Below, one piece after another: positions 1 to 9,500 of a stretch of DNA of 64,000 bases. This stretch comes from Chitinophaga pinensis. GTDB lineage: Bacteria; Bacteroidota; Bacteroidia; B-17B0; Aurantibacillaceae. Where the stretch lies: the NCBI GenBank assembly GCA_945860225.1, contig CAMAPT010000009.1, positions 1 to 64,000 on the forward strand, in the 5' to 3' direction. Under the pieces are notes generated by a model. That model saw nothing but the letters and a program-made list of their open reading frames with translations, was not told the origin of the DNA and did not search any database. A program made the position numbers and the translations under genes. How positions within the stretch are numbered: position 1 is the stretch's first letter; each line of letters starts with the position of its first letter.

Positions 1-67
1 TACTTTTTAGTAGTTTTTTTAGTTCATTAACTGACTCTTTTACCTGTATTGATTTTGGCGCAGACAT
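1..67 (-). CDS. N-terminal 22 codons of a possible IS630-type transposase (runs off the window)
   Basis: An ATG at 65-67 on the minus strand opens a frame that stays open to the window edge. It reads MSAPKSIQVKESVNELKKLL, a short charged helix start. Many IS630-family transposases and related HTH proteins of Bacteroidota start with an isoleucine-valine-lysine-glutamate-serine segment followed by ELKKLL, so a transposase is my best guess. With only 22 residues visible this is resemblance, not proof. It lies directly downstream of the beta-lactamase gene in the same orientation. Confidence 0.35.
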   Translation of the reverse strand, partial: MSAPKSIQVKESVNELKKLLKS

Positions 68-80
68 AATGATTTAATGT

Positions 81-129
81 TTAGTCCAAAAATAATAAAA
101 AGAAATCCAATATGCAAATATTGGACTAA
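81..129. repeat. Nested inverted repeat between beta-lactamase and the putative transposase
   Basis: TTAGTCCAA at 81-89 is perfectly inverted as TTGGACTAA at 121-129. Inside it, CCAATAT and ATATTGG form a second hairpin at 107-124 with a 4-nt loop. The nested dyad lies in the 70-bp gap after the beta-lactamase stop codon. It could be a transcription terminator, an operator, or the end of a mobile element; the sequence does not decide between these. Confidence 0.5.
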
Positions 130-137
130 TTATTTAT

Positions 138-950
138 TCACATTGGTATTACTTGAAGGTCGCTCAATATTCTATATGTAATTTCAATTCTTGCTCTTGC
201 AAAATCTTTATTTTCAAGGTCAGTAGATTGAATGCAATTTGCAAAATAGTATACATTATTATTTTTTTCTACGTAGCCAACATACCATCCCACAATCCTT
301 TTATCTTCATCAGACCATCCCGTTTTTGCTCTAATAACATAATCTAAAGTGTCTTTTGTAATCATTATTTTTTTTACAATATCTACTGTACGCTTGGAAA
401 ATGGAAGTTTATTATTTCGAAGACGTTTTAAAAAATCAATTTGCTGCTCGGGTGTCACACGAAGACCGCCTTTTAACCAAAATAGGTCTAAACCTCCTGT
501 TGTGTCTGCATTTCCGTATTGTGCTTTTTCTAGCCAAAATTTCATTTTTTCTTTACCCACACGTCTTGCAAGTTCTTTATAATACCAAACGGTTGAATTT
601 TTAAAAGCTAATTTCAAATCGTGGTTTTGGTTCCATTTAGGGTTAGGTCTTACTACACTATCCCAAGGAATAACAAAATTTTCATCTTTAATTACTCCGG
701 TCTCAAGGCCAATTAGCGAGTTGCAAATTTTGAAAGTCGAAGCTGGTGAATATTTTTCTTTAAATTGTGATTGATTATAAAAAGTAAACTTGTCATTCCT
801 TTGGTCGTAAAGTACAAATGAACCTTCAACTTTAAATTGGTCGTAATACTTTTTGAAGTCGTCAAGATTTTCAGTCGATTGTTTTTGATAAAAGCCTGTC
901 AATCCGAAAAATACTAAAATCAAGAATAATAACGGCCTTGTTTTCTTCAT
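138..950 (-). CDS. class D (OXA-type) beta-lactamase
   Basis: Exported serine beta-lactamase that hydrolyses beta-lactams through an acyl-serine intermediate, with a carboxylated lysine as general base. All class D signatures are present in order: STFK (nucleophile Ser, about residue 71), S-T-V (SxV motif), YGN, the conserved tryptophan in DLFWL, and KTG near residue 212. Length (270 aa) is normal. ATG at 950 is preferred to a GTG at 965 because AGGA lies about 7 nt upstream and the protein then begins with Lys-Lys-Thr-Arg and a hydrophobic signal segment. It follows hemA by about 40 bp on the same strand and precedes a possible transposase, so it may be acquired. Asp codons are often GAC, unlike many neighbours. 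Substrate range cannot be read from sequence. Confidence 0.95.
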   Translation of the reverse strand: MKKTRPLLFLILVFFGLTGFYQKQSTENLDDFKKYYDQFKVEGSFVLYDQRNDKFTFYNQSQFKEKYSPASTFKICNSLIGLETGVIKDENFVIPWDSVVRPNPKWNQNHDLKLAFKNSTVWYYKELARRVGKEKMKFWLEKAQYGNADTTGGLDLFWLKGGLRVTPEQQIDFLKRLRNNKLPFSKRTVDIVKKIMITKDTLDYVIRAKTGWSDEDKRIVGWYVGYVEKNNNVYYFANCIQSTDLENKDFARARIEITYRILSDLQVIPM

Positions 951-991
951 ATTATTCCTGCTCACTTTATGGTAAAAGAAGCAATTACAAA

Positions 992-2221
992 TTACAGCTC
1001 ATCTTGCAGAAAAACTTTTTTAGCCGTTTTAATTGCTAATGCGTTATATTTTTTTTCCATATAACTCAACACTTTATCTAAAACCTCTTTACCTTCTGCA
1101 TCCAATTTATTCATTTCCTTGGCAAATACTTCGTTTAAAGCAGTTTCCTTAATGTATTTAATTTGTCGGGGAATTTCGCCAAAGGCAAGCTCTATTTTGC
1201 GTTCTTGAAACAACTGTTTGAATTCTTCGACCTTATCAGCAATAATTTTTCTGCAAGATTCGACTTCTCCTTCGCGTTTCAATAAATTTTCGGCTGCTTG
1301 TTTTTTTAATGATTCAATATCAATATAGCACACATCATACAACTCAATCACTTTAGGGTGTATATCAGCAGGAATGGCTAAGTCAATAATCACTTTTTTA
1401 GACGAATCGTTGGCGAGCAATGTATTATAAATTTCGTCCGTAATAATGGCTTCTTGTGCTGAGGTGCAAGTAATTAATACATCAAACCCATCTTTAAAAT
1501 CCTCAATATTTGTTAGTGGATATGCTTTCCCATTCAAGTCCTTGGCTAACTTTTCAGCATTAGTCAATGTTCTGTTAAATACAGTAAAATTGGCATATTG
1601 ATGCTTTTTTAAGTATTTAGCCATATTGGCATTTGTTTCGCCAGCGCCAATAAACACAATTCTGGCATTATTTTTAATGCCTAAACTCCTAAGTTGGCGG
1701 TAAGCCAAAGAAACAATTGAAACCGGATTTTTAGCAATGTCTGTATCGGTATATACTTGTTTAGCTGTTTCGATAGTTTGCTTAATAGCCAAACGAATGG
1801 TATCTCCGGTAAGTCCTAATAAATTACAAAATTCGTAAGCTTTTCGAACTTGTGTAATGATTTCTCTTTCCCCTACTACCAATGAATCTAAGGAGGCAGA
1901 TACTTCAAACAAATGGGTTAACGCCTCATCACCTTCATATATAAAGGATTTCTCAATAAGAGATGTCAAATCTTGAACCGTTAAACGGGAATTAACCGAC
2001 TGAAACAATTCGGAAAGAAATTTTGAGGTTATTTCAACATCTGTGTTAACGATAAACTCTACACGATTACATGTGCTCAAAAACATCAACTCTTTCAATT
2101 CCATCTTGATTTTCAAACCTCCCAAGTAATCAGCCTGATGGTTTTCATCTAAATGCAATTTACCAATCAGTTCTAAAGGAGCTGATTTATGAGTAATTGA
2201 AATGATTTTGAACGAGTTCAT
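992..2221 (-). CDS. hemA: glutamyl-tRNA reductase
   Basis: Catalyses NADPH-dependent reduction of glutamyl-tRNA(Glu) to glutamate-1-semialdehyde, the first committed step of C5 tetrapyrrole synthesis, in the cytoplasm. The catalytic cysteine sits in STCNRVEF near residue 50. The signature around SLVVGEREI and an NADPH-binding segment with VFIGAGETNANMA follow, then a helical dimerisation domain. Length is 409 aa from the ATG at 2221, which begins MNSFKIISITHKSAPL as in relatives; an ATG 45 nt upstream (2266) would add an untypical extension. The other hem genes are not nearby. Upstream on the same strand is the ATP-grasp/decarboxylase run, 111 bp away. Confidence 0.95.
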   Translation of the reverse strand: MNSFKIISITHKSAPLELIGKLHLDENHQADYLGGLKIKMELKELMFLSTCNRVEFIVNTDVEITSKFLSELFQSVNSRLTVQDLTSLIEKSFIYEGDEALTHLFEVSASLDSLVVGEREIITQVRKAYEFCNLLGLTGDTIRLAIKQTIETAKQVYTDTDIAKNPVSIVSLAYRQLRSLGIKNNARIVFIGAGETNANMAKYLKKHQYANFTVFNRTLTNAEKLAKDLNGKAYPLTNIEDFKDGFDVLITCTSAQEAIITDEIYNTLLANDSSKKVIIDLAIPADIHPKVIELYDVCYIDIESLKKQAAENLLKREGEVESCRKIIADKVEEFKQLFQERKIELAFGEIPRQIKYIKETALNEVFAKEMNKLDAEGKEVLDKVLSYMEKKYNALAIKTAKKVFLQDEL

Positions 2222-2332
2222 AAATACAATAACAAATTTCGGTAACTCAATGCTTTTATGTGTCATCGTATTGTCATAAAATCATATTTAAATTGATTCT
2301 AAATAAAATTTTACGGAATTATTTATGAGGGA

Positions 2333-3799
2333 TTACATCACCTTAAACCCTCCTGCATCAAACAAATCTTCCTCGGTTAATGTTCCTAAATCAATAATTT
2401 CTGACTCATATTGAGCCCTTAAAGCTTTTAGCCAACGTTTGGCTCGTTCTGATAATTGAAAATCGTCCGACATCAAACGTCCTCGCATCACCAAAATTCC
2501 CAAATCAGCTCCCTCATACAAATAATCATCTTTTTGAGTAATCTGAAGAAAAAATGCCTCATTATCATCAACCACAGACTGGCGATGTGCGTCCATTTTT
2601 TTGAATTGAATATGGCCATTTTTTTTCATTTCCCAGATACCCGACTCTGGCACTTTGATAGCCAATTCTAATGATTTTTTAGTATGCTTAATCACCAATT
2701 GACTCCAACTATCCATATTTTCGGCCTCAGACCAACGATTAACTAGCTCATTCACATTGATTTCATAAGGAACATCCATCCACTCCAACAGATGGAATAG
2801 AAATAAAGGAACATCCGTCATGGCAAATTTTGAATGGTTAGTCAGAGAACTCACGCCCGAAATACGAGGATTTAATTCTCCTAAATATATTTCACCATTA
2901 TCCTTATCAATTAAAAAATCTAATTCAAAATAGCCTTTGTATCCTTCTTTGCGCAATTGATCGCCGAATTGTTGTGTATATCGCTTTGCTTTTTCACGAA
3001 TATCTGCATTAAATGCATGACCGAAAATTTCGTTCCCACACCAGCCACCTTTGTAAGGTGTTAATTCTTTAAATCCAACTAACTCGGTCATTAAAGGAGC
3101 AACTAAAGTACCATGTCTCGTAACACATCCTTCTATAGCTGTTCCATAACAATGAATACGTTTCATGATTTTCACTTCACGTTCAGCAATAATTTCTTCT
3201 TTATATAAATTAAAATCATCTTCGTTAGATATAAAAAAAGTAGTGTGCCCCGAATCTCCGTAAGGGGTTTGAATGACTAAATCCTGACCTAATTGATCTG
3301 CTACCTTTCGTAAATGATGGTAATCATTTACAGGAGAAAGTACATAAGGCACGCAAGCTACACCGGCTTTTTCGGCCGTTCGATTGGTATTCACTTTATT
3401 ATCTAAAAAAGAACGTAATTGCGCTGAGGGAAAACAAACATCTAAACCCAGAGCTCTTGCTAACTTTTCGGTTTTTTCATCAAACATCAAAAATAAGGCC
3501 TTTCCCATTTCACCATCAACACTGCGCGACTTGATAAACTGAATGACTTCAGGATGTTGTAACAAATAATTATTAATGTCTTCTATCCCGGTAAATTCTT
3601 CGTGGGGCATTTCCTCTTTTGGAGAAAACACATTAGGATGCTGGCCATTATATGAATCAATATGACTGATGAATTTGAAATTTGAAATCCATTCATCCAT
3701 TCCCAATAAATTAAAATTAGTTGCACTAATAAAGTAAATTGGTGTTCGATTTGATTTGAAAAAATCTCTTATATCTGATAAAGTATGTAACGTTTTCAT
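2333..3799 (-). CDS. ATP-grasp domain carboxylate-amine ligase-like protein
   Basis: A 488-aa cytoplasmic protein with an ATP-grasp fold. A pre-ATP-grasp region (about 1-125) is followed by the nucleotide-binding lid with glycine-rich TPYGDSGHTTF (about 178-188) and the metal-binding segment EIYLGELNPRISG (about 305-317), whose Glu and Asn normally bind Mg. The family couples ATP hydrolysis to joining a carboxylate to an amine, thiol or bicarbonate; related proteins are often labelled biotin carboxylase, but no biotin carboxyl carrier is nearby. The 49-bp gap to the upstream decarboxylase and shared strand suggest an operon. I infer that it acts on the amine product or the amino-acid substrate of that decarboxylase. 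The substrate is unknown. Confidence 0.75.
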   Translation of the reverse strand: MKTLHTLSDIRDFFKSNRTPIYFISATNFNLLGMDEWISNFKFISHIDSYNGQHPNVFSPKEEMPHEEFTGIEDINNYLLQHPEVIQFIKSRSVDGEMGKALFLMFDEKTEKLARALGLDVCFPSAQLRSFLDNKVNTNRTAEKAGVACVPYVLSPVNDYHHLRKVADQLGQDLVIQTPYGDSGHTTFFISNEDDFNLYKEEIIAEREVKIMKRIHCYGTAIEGCVTRHGTLVAPLMTELVGFKELTPYKGGWCGNEIFGHAFNADIREKAKRYTQQFGDQLRKEGYKGYFELDFLIDKDNGEIYLGELNPRISGVSSLTNHSKFAMTDVPLFLFHLLEWMDVPYEINVNELVNRWSEAENMDSWSQLVIKHTKKSLELAIKVPESGIWEMKKNGHIQFKKMDAHRQSVVDDNEAFFLQITQKDDYLYEGADLGILVMRGRLMSDDFQLSERAKRWLKALRAQYESEIIDLGTLTEEDLFDAGGFKVM

Positions 3800-3848
3800 C
3801 GTGTAAATATGTATAGTTTAAAAGGCTGTTGTTTATGGTAATAATCCT

Positions 3849-6593
3849 TTATTTTTTCGATTTAATTTTTGTATCGGTACCCGAAACAGCATGCATCATA
3901 CCCATAGCAGAAATCGTATTTTTTCTATTCAAGGCCTCCATCGTAAATACTTTTAATCCCAATTCGGCTCTGTAGCCATGAATTTCTTTGACATCTAATG
4001 CAATCATAAACCGGATAATTTCTTCACTTACTACTTGCCCGGGGACTAATATCGGAAATCCCGGAGGATAAGGAATAACAAACGAAGTGGACACTAATTC
4101 TTTATGATTGGCTAATTCCTTGAGGCAATCTTTTAATAGCACATATTCACATAATTCTTCTTCATATGCGAGGAAAAAAGCTTCGCGAATGTTGCCTCCC
4201 GGTACACCGGGAGATGCCTGAAATGACCGATGAAAGTAACTGAAATCAGGCAATGGTGGCACGTCTTTAATTAAAGCGGTAATGTGTTTCTCGGAAATTT
4301 CAGTCTCACGTTTATTTAAAGATCGTATACTTTCATCTAACTCATCGGCTATTTGCAACAACGCATTAATTAAAAAGGTAATGCTCCCTCTTGTTGTTCC
4401 AATATTAGTCATTAACAACACCGTATTTCTGGACGTTTTATTTACCTGTATGTTAAAACGATCCATCAAGTAATTATTTTTAAAAGCATCACCTGTAATG
4501 CCTGCCTTACCTACTGATAATGTGACTTTGGTAGGATCTAATACAAACTCATCTTTCTCCCAAGCTTCCTCCATCCTGTCCCATCCATCTTGTTCTGTAT
4601 AATACTCACTTAACCCACAAGTACGAAATTCTGCAGGAATAATATCTTTCACACCAAGTACATGAAAATATTTACTAAGACGGGGATGGTCTTGGATTTT
4701 AGAACGTAATACCATCGCCATTTCGATGCTTTTTTCTACCAGTTCATATCCTTCTAATTCAACTTGTCTTCTGCCTACATCTAATGATGCTAGTATTTGG
4801 TAATTGGCCGATGTAGTAGTGTGGGTCATATAAGCTTCCTGAAAATTATCAGCCACTCTTCTGCTAAATTCTTCATCCCAAATTTGAATCATAGAACCTT
4901 GACGAAAACTTGACAATGTTTTATGGGTACTTTGTGTAGCATACACTCTTATTTTTACTTTATCAGGATCTGGCATCATCGGTATTTCTCCGGGATTTAA
5001 CGAAGCGATATGGGCTTCGTATTCTGCTCTGTATGCCGCACTTCTATATTTATGAAATAACTTTTGAGCCACATACATTCCGGTGCGTTGCTTATACGTG
5101 TAGGTGAAACTTGCAAAAGCAAACCAGGCCTCATCCCACAAAAACACCATGTCGGGTTTTATGGCCAATACTTCCTGCATAACACGCTCTGCGTTATACA
5201 CCAATCCATCAAAAGTGCAATTGGTTAATAATAACATTTTAACCTTATCCAACCTTCCTGCCTTACTCAGGGCAATTAACCGTTCCTTAATAATACTCAA
5301 CGGAACAGCACCATACATCGAATATTTTTGAATTGGATATGAATCGAGATAGGCCGGAAATGCACCCGCCAATACCAATCCGTAATGATGTGATTTATGG
5401 CAATCTCTATCTACTAAAACAACATCTCCGGGTTTAATTAATGCCTGTTGTACAATTTTGTTTGCGGTAGATGTACCATTAGTCACATAAAAAGTATGCT
5501 CGGCCCCATAAGCTTTTGCAGCTTTTTCCTGCGATTTTTTTAATGGACCTTTTGGTTGCAACAACGAATCTAAGCCGCCATTAGTAGCCGACGTTTCTGC
5601 TAAAAAAACATTTCGACCATAAAAATCTCCGAAATCGGAAATCCAACGAGACTTAAATACAGAATTACCGCGAGAGATGGGCATAGCATGAAAAACACTG
5701 GTTGGCTTTTTGCTATACTCGGTTAATGCGGTGTAAAAAGGTGTTTCGAAACGTTCATTAATACCACTGATGATACTGAGATGCAATTCTTGCACATCTT
5801 CCATCCGATAAAAAATGCGGCGAAAAGCCTTAAGTGTCGAATCATGCAAATGAGTAAGCGACGAATCTGTGATGTAATAAATATCTAACTCAGGCCTGAA
5901 TTGATGAATATAGTTTCCTAACAATGGTCCAATATCAGCATCAGACACATTGGTTAAATCGATTTTTAAAACATTTTGAATAAATGGTTTAATCAACTTA
6001 GTTATATTGGTTGAAAAATGAAGGGGTGCATAACGAATACAAGCGGCTTGTATATTATAATTAAAAAACAGACAAATTAGCGCGTCCTGAAAGGAACGTT
6101 GCACAACAATATCATAAGTCAAAGAACCATGTGGATTAATAAATTCTTTGAATTTATTTTTAAGAATTAATTCTTCCCTCGATGACAAATCCTCCACATA
6201 TAGCACTTCAAAATAATTTTTTTTAAGCGTGCCTTGTAACTTTTCTTTTGGAATTTCATTGGCATAACCACCATTAAATTTTTCACTTAATACTTCGGGA
6301 TGTGTTCTGTAATTATCACTTACCAAAAGATACACAATCTCAGACAATTGATTACTAACAGCCTTTAGCTCCCGCTTATCAACTGATTTAATAATTTTTC
6401 GAACTAATGCAGCGCCCGGAAATGAAAAATATTGTTCGATACTTAATAAATTTTGGAGCGCTTCATATAATTCTGTTAATCGACTCTCCACCATGGCCGA
6501 TTGCTGAACCCGGGTTATTTGATTTGATTTTTCTTTCAGTTCATTCCATAAATCAATTCTTAATTGATTGATGTTATAATGTTTCGAGTTCAT
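3849..6593 (-). CDS. large PLP-dependent Orn/Lys/Arg-type decarboxylase
   Basis: A fold-type I PLP enzyme of the ornithine/lysine/arginine decarboxylase group, 914 aa. The core starts near TSATNGGLDSLL, where alternating Ser/Thr and Gly residues bind PLP phosphate. DEAWFA supplies the pyridine-contacting Asp, and STHKTL carries the Schiff-base lysine. A C-terminal wing domain ends the protein. It is longer than the 710-750 aa enterobacterial enzymes; most of the excess is an N-terminal region of about 330 residues that I do not recognise. ATG at 6593 is used; a GTG lies two codons upstream. It sits 12 bp after the VOC gene and 49 bp before the ATP-grasp gene. The actual amino-acid substrate cannot be assigned. 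Confidence 0.8.
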   Translation of the reverse strand: MNSKHYNINQLRIDLWNELKEKSNQITRVQQSAMVESRLTELYEALQNLLSIEQYFSFPGAALVRKIIKSVDKRELKAVSNQLSEIVYLLVSDNYRTHPEVLSEKFNGGYANEIPKEKLQGTLKKNYFEVLYVEDLSSREELILKNKFKEFINPHGSLTYDIVVQRSFQDALICLFFNYNIQAACIRYAPLHFSTNITKLIKPFIQNVLKIDLTNVSDADIGPLLGNYIHQFRPELDIYYITDSSLTHLHDSTLKAFRRIFYRMEDVQELHLSIISGINERFETPFYTALTEYSKKPTSVFHAMPISRGNSVFKSRWISDFGDFYGRNVFLAETSATNGGLDSLLQPKGPLKKSQEKAAKAYGAEHTFYVTNGTSTANKIVQQALIKPGDVVLVDRDCHKSHHYGLVLAGAFPAYLDSYPIQKYSMYGAVPLSIIKERLIALSKAGRLDKVKMLLLTNCTFDGLVYNAERVMQEVLAIKPDMVFLWDEAWFAFASFTYTYKQRTGMYVAQKLFHKYRSAAYRAEYEAHIASLNPGEIPMMPDPDKVKIRVYATQSTHKTLSSFRQGSMIQIWDEEFSRRVADNFQEAYMTHTTTSANYQILASLDVGRRQVELEGYELVEKSIEMAMVLRSKIQDHPRLSKYFHVLGVKDIIPAEFRTCGLSEYYTEQDGWDRMEEAWEKDEFVLDPTKVTLSVGKAGITGDAFKNNYLMDRFNIQVNKTSRNTVLLMTNIGTTRGSITFLINALLQIADELDESIRSLNKRETEISEKHITALIKDVPPLPDFSYFHRSFQASPGVPGGNIREAFFLAYEEELCEYVLLKDCLKELANHKELVSTSFVIPYPPGFPILVPGQVVSEEIIRFMIALDVKEIHGYRAELGLKVFTMEALNRKNTISAMGMMHAVSGTDTKIKSKK

Positions 6594-6605
6594 ACGCACT
6601 AGTTT

Positions 6606-7034
6606 TTAATGTTTGGAATGGAGCGCTAATCTATTTCCTTCTGAATCAATAAATAAAGCAAAATAACCAGCTGTTTCGCTCAGAAATGTTTTTCCCATCA
6701 ACACTCTTCCGCCGGCTTCATTCACCTTAGATAATACGTTGTTTAAATCTTCACCTCCATTGAGATAAATCAATGGACCAACTTCACTCGGAATACATCC
6801 ATTTCCTGTAACAATAGCGCCTCCTATACCGCTATCAGCCGGAAAAAAACCCATCGCGTATCCATTTAATTCAACCGTTGTTATTTCAATACCATAGATA
6901 TAATTAAAAAATGCCACCGAACGATAATGGTTATAAGCAGGTATTTCAAACCATGTCACAAAATTCTTGAATGTAGATGGCTGTTTTAACTGAGCCTCTT
7001 TTATTCTCTTTTTTAAATTAACCGTTGACCCCAT
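6606..7034 (-). CDS. VOC (glyoxalase/dioxygenase fold) protein
   Basis: Small cytoplasmic protein of the vicinal-oxygen-chelate superfamily, 142 aa. It begins its domain with FVTWFEIPAYNHYRSVAFFNYIYG, the usual beta-strand then helix of a glyoxalase repeat, and ends with FALFIDSEGNRLALH, where the final Glu is a typical metal or substrate residue position. No enzymatic function can be assigned from this. ATG at 7034 (MGSTVNLKKR) fits the family; an upstream in-frame ATG at 7079 would add 15 residues. It is the first gene of a minus-strand run with the decarboxylase and ATP-grasp genes. Confidence 0.75.
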   Translation of the reverse strand: MGSTVNLKKRIKEAQLKQPSTFKNFVTWFEIPAYNHYRSVAFFNYIYGIEITTVELNGYAMGFFPADSGIGGAIVTGNGCIPSEVGPLIYLNGGEDLNNVLSKVNEAGGRVLMGKTFLSETAGYFALFIDSEGNRLALHSKH

Positions 7035-7271
7035 AATTATCCTTATTTTATTGAACCACTTTTTGATTATGCACGGCATACACCATCTGATGTCTTAGCC
7101 GTTTAATTTTTATGTAAAGATCATTTTTTAAATTAAAATCGCCTTATCATTTCGGCGCAACATTTCCGTGATTCACCTCATTTTTAAGCTTTCTAACTAA
7201 TGTGCTACAAAAAACCGTGATTTAAATTCTAATTTTACAGAAAGATTAAAACACCCTATTTACTTTTTTGC

Positions 7272-9482
7272 TTGAAAACATTACTCCATAAAATCAGTTC
7301 CAATTATTGGATTCAAACGATGCTAAACAGTTATGGTTTGATGTTTTTTTCATTAAACCCTGTTTTTGCGTCCATTATTATTTTGGTTACTTTCTTTTCG
7401 CCAGCTGTTGGGTTTTGTGGATTATTAGCAGTTGCGTTAATTAATGTATTTGCATATGCTATAGGCTTTCAAAGAGATGATATTCAAAAAGGGCTTTTTG
7501 GTTTTAATGCCTTGTTTTTGGGCTTAGCTTTAGGGTATGAATTTGCATTTAATATTCCCTTTGTTTTGTTATTCATTAGTGCCATTTTGGTTTTACTTTT
7601 AATAACCGTATGGCTCAAAGGCTTGTTGGCAATTCATAATTTACCTTTTCTTTCCTTTCCTTTTATACTAACGTATTGGGCTGTTTCATTGGCTGCTTCT
7701 CATTTTTCTAATATTCAACTTGATGAGCAACATATTTATATCATCAATGAAACTGCTCGCCATCAATCCTCATTTTTCTATCACATCGTTCATTCACTCG
7801 ACCATATTCATTTAAACCCTATTTTATTAAGTTATTTTAAAACACTGGCCGGCACATTTTTTCAAACCAGCATATTAGGGGGCATTCTACTTGCCTTGGG
7901 ATTACTTTATTTTTCACGCATTGCTTTCTCATTAAGCATTATTGGATTTTATTTGGCTTATTGGTTTTATGGTTTATTTGGGGCAGACGCGAATGATTTA
8001 AACTATAATTTGATAGGCTCTAATTTTATATTTTTAGCCATTGCTATTGGATGCTTTTTTATCATTCCTAACACGTATAGTTATCTTACCGTCGTCGTGC
8101 TCATTCCCATCTTGATGATTATTTTATTGTCCCTAGCAAAAATACTAAGCGTTTTTCAACTAAAAGCCTACTCTCTCTCATTCAGCTTAGTTTGCACGGC
8201 TTTTTTATATGCGCTAAATCAACGATGGCGTCATCACTACTTAAATGTGGTAACCTTGCAATATTTTTCGGCCGAAAAAACTATATACAAATACCTCAAT
8301 TCAATTCAACGATTTAAGTATGAACATTTGTATAAACTGTCTCTGCCTTTTTCGGGAGAATGGTATGTGAGTCAGGGTTATAACGGAACAATCACCCATT
8401 TGGGTGATTGGAGTAAAGCGCTTGATTTTGTCATTATGGATTCTAAATCAAATACCTATCGACTACCAAGCAGCTCGAGAGAGGGGTTTAACAGAGAACA
8501 TTTTTATTGTTATAACAAGGAAGTGTATGCACCTTATGATGGTTACATTTACGATATATTAAACACTGTTGAAGAAAATGATATTGGAGATGTGAACACT
8601 GAAAGAAATTGGGGGAACACCGTCATCATTAACCATTTGAATGGATTATTTTCCCAAATCAGTCATCTAAAAAAAGATTCTTTTGGCGTGTTTATTGGTC
8701 AGTATGTAACTAAAGGCACTTACATTGCTACTTGTGGTAATTCGGGTCGTTCGCCAGAACCCCACATTCACTTTCAATTACAAACTATCCCTACAATTGG
8801 TGCGCAAACATTAGAATATCCTATTTCATATTTTATTGAAAGACATGAGTCGGATAAAAAACTAAAAATATCTGAAATACCAAAGGAAAACACATTCATT
8901 AGCAATGTTCAGGTAAACGAATTATTGACAATTGGTTTTTCGTTTTTACCCGGACAAAAACTCACATTCAAGAAAGAAAACTCTGATACACCTGTTGATT
9001 GGGAAGTATTAACGGATGCTTACAACCGAACGTATATCTACTGTCAAGAATCTGATTCATTTGCCTATTTCGTAAATGATGGCGTTATGCTGTATTTTAC
9101 GGATTTCGAAGGAAATAAAAACTCGCTATTATTTCATTTCTACTTAGCGGCTTATCGCCAACTATTAGGATATTATGACGATATAACCATTGAAGATAAA
9201 GTCCCATTAATTCACTTCAATCATTCTTGGATACAATTTTTTCAGGATTTCGTGGCACCGTTTTATGTATTTACCAAGGCCAATTACTCGTCTAAATTTA
9301 CATATACCGATAACGCTTATGCTCCTCAACATTTAATTATTCAATCTCATGTCGAAACAAGGCTGATTAACCATCCTTTCAAAAGCATTTATTTTGAACT
9401 TGAATTAAAAAATTATAAACTAAACCGCTTTACCATTCATCATAAACACGAGTCAGAAACTTATTTTATTCAATCACATTAA
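7272..9482 (+). CDS. urea transporter fused to M23-type metallopeptidase domain
   Basis: A 736-aa two-part protein. Residues 1 to about 320 are a urea-transporter (UT) domain with about ten hydrophobic segments, including the family-typical GLFGFNALFLGLAL. From about 350 a LytM/M23 domain follows, with THLGDWSKALDF, a central HLKK segment and SPEPHIHFQL carrying the HxH pair, consistent with an intact zinc peptidoglycan endopeptidase site. About 200 C-terminal residues look beta-rich and are unrecognised. The start is TTG at 7272, because the first ATG (7320) would cut the first transporter helix. Nineteen bases separate it from the next gene. No urease is in the window, so the role of urea is open. 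The peptidase part should face the periplasm. Confidence 0.8.
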   Translation: MKTLLHKISSNYWIQTMLNSYGLMFFSLNPVFASIIILVTFFSPAVGFCGLLAVALINVFAYAIGFQRDDIQKGLFGFNALFLGLALGYEFAFNIPFVLLFISAILVLLLITVWLKGLLAIHNLPFLSFPFILTYWAVSLAASHFSNIQLDEQHIYIINETARHQSSFFYHIVHSLDHIHLNPILLSYFKTLAGTFFQTSILGGILLALGLLYFSRIAFSLSIIGFYLAYWFYGLFGADANDLNYNLIGSNFIFLAIAIGCFFIIPNTYSYLTVVVLIPILMIILLSLAKILSVFQLKAYSLSFSLVCTAFLYALNQRWRHHYLNVVTLQYFSAEKTIYKYLNSIQRFKYEHLYKLSLPFSGEWYVSQGYNGTITHLGDWSKALDFVIMDSKSNTYRLPSSSREGFNREHFYCYNKEVYAPYDGYIYDILNTVEENDIGDVNTERNWGNTVIINHLNGLFSQISHLKKDSFGVFIGQYVTKGTYIATCGNSGRSPEPHIHFQLQTIPTIGAQTLEYPISYFIERHESDKKLKISEIPKENTFISNVQVNELLTIGFSFLPGQKLTFKKENSDTPVDWEVLTDAYNRTYIYCQESDSFAYFVNDGVMLYFTDFEGNKNSLLFHFYLAAYRQLLGYYDDITIEDKVPLIHFNHSWIQFFQDFVAPFYVFTKANYSSKFTYTDNAYAPQHLIIQSHVETRLINHPFKSIYFELELKNYKLNRFTIHHKHESETYFIQSH

Positions 9483-9500
9483 CAACTAAAAAAAATACCC

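Noticed and set aside
3849-6593. Acid-resistance decarboxylase system
   Set aside because: No amino acid/amine antiporter gene is adjacent, and the neighbours are an ATP-grasp and a VOC protein.
7272-9482. Frameshifted or chimeric assembly explaining the transporter/peptidase fusion
   Set aside because: The frame is continuous through the linker and codon use does not change across it, so a real fusion is more likely, though read support was not available.
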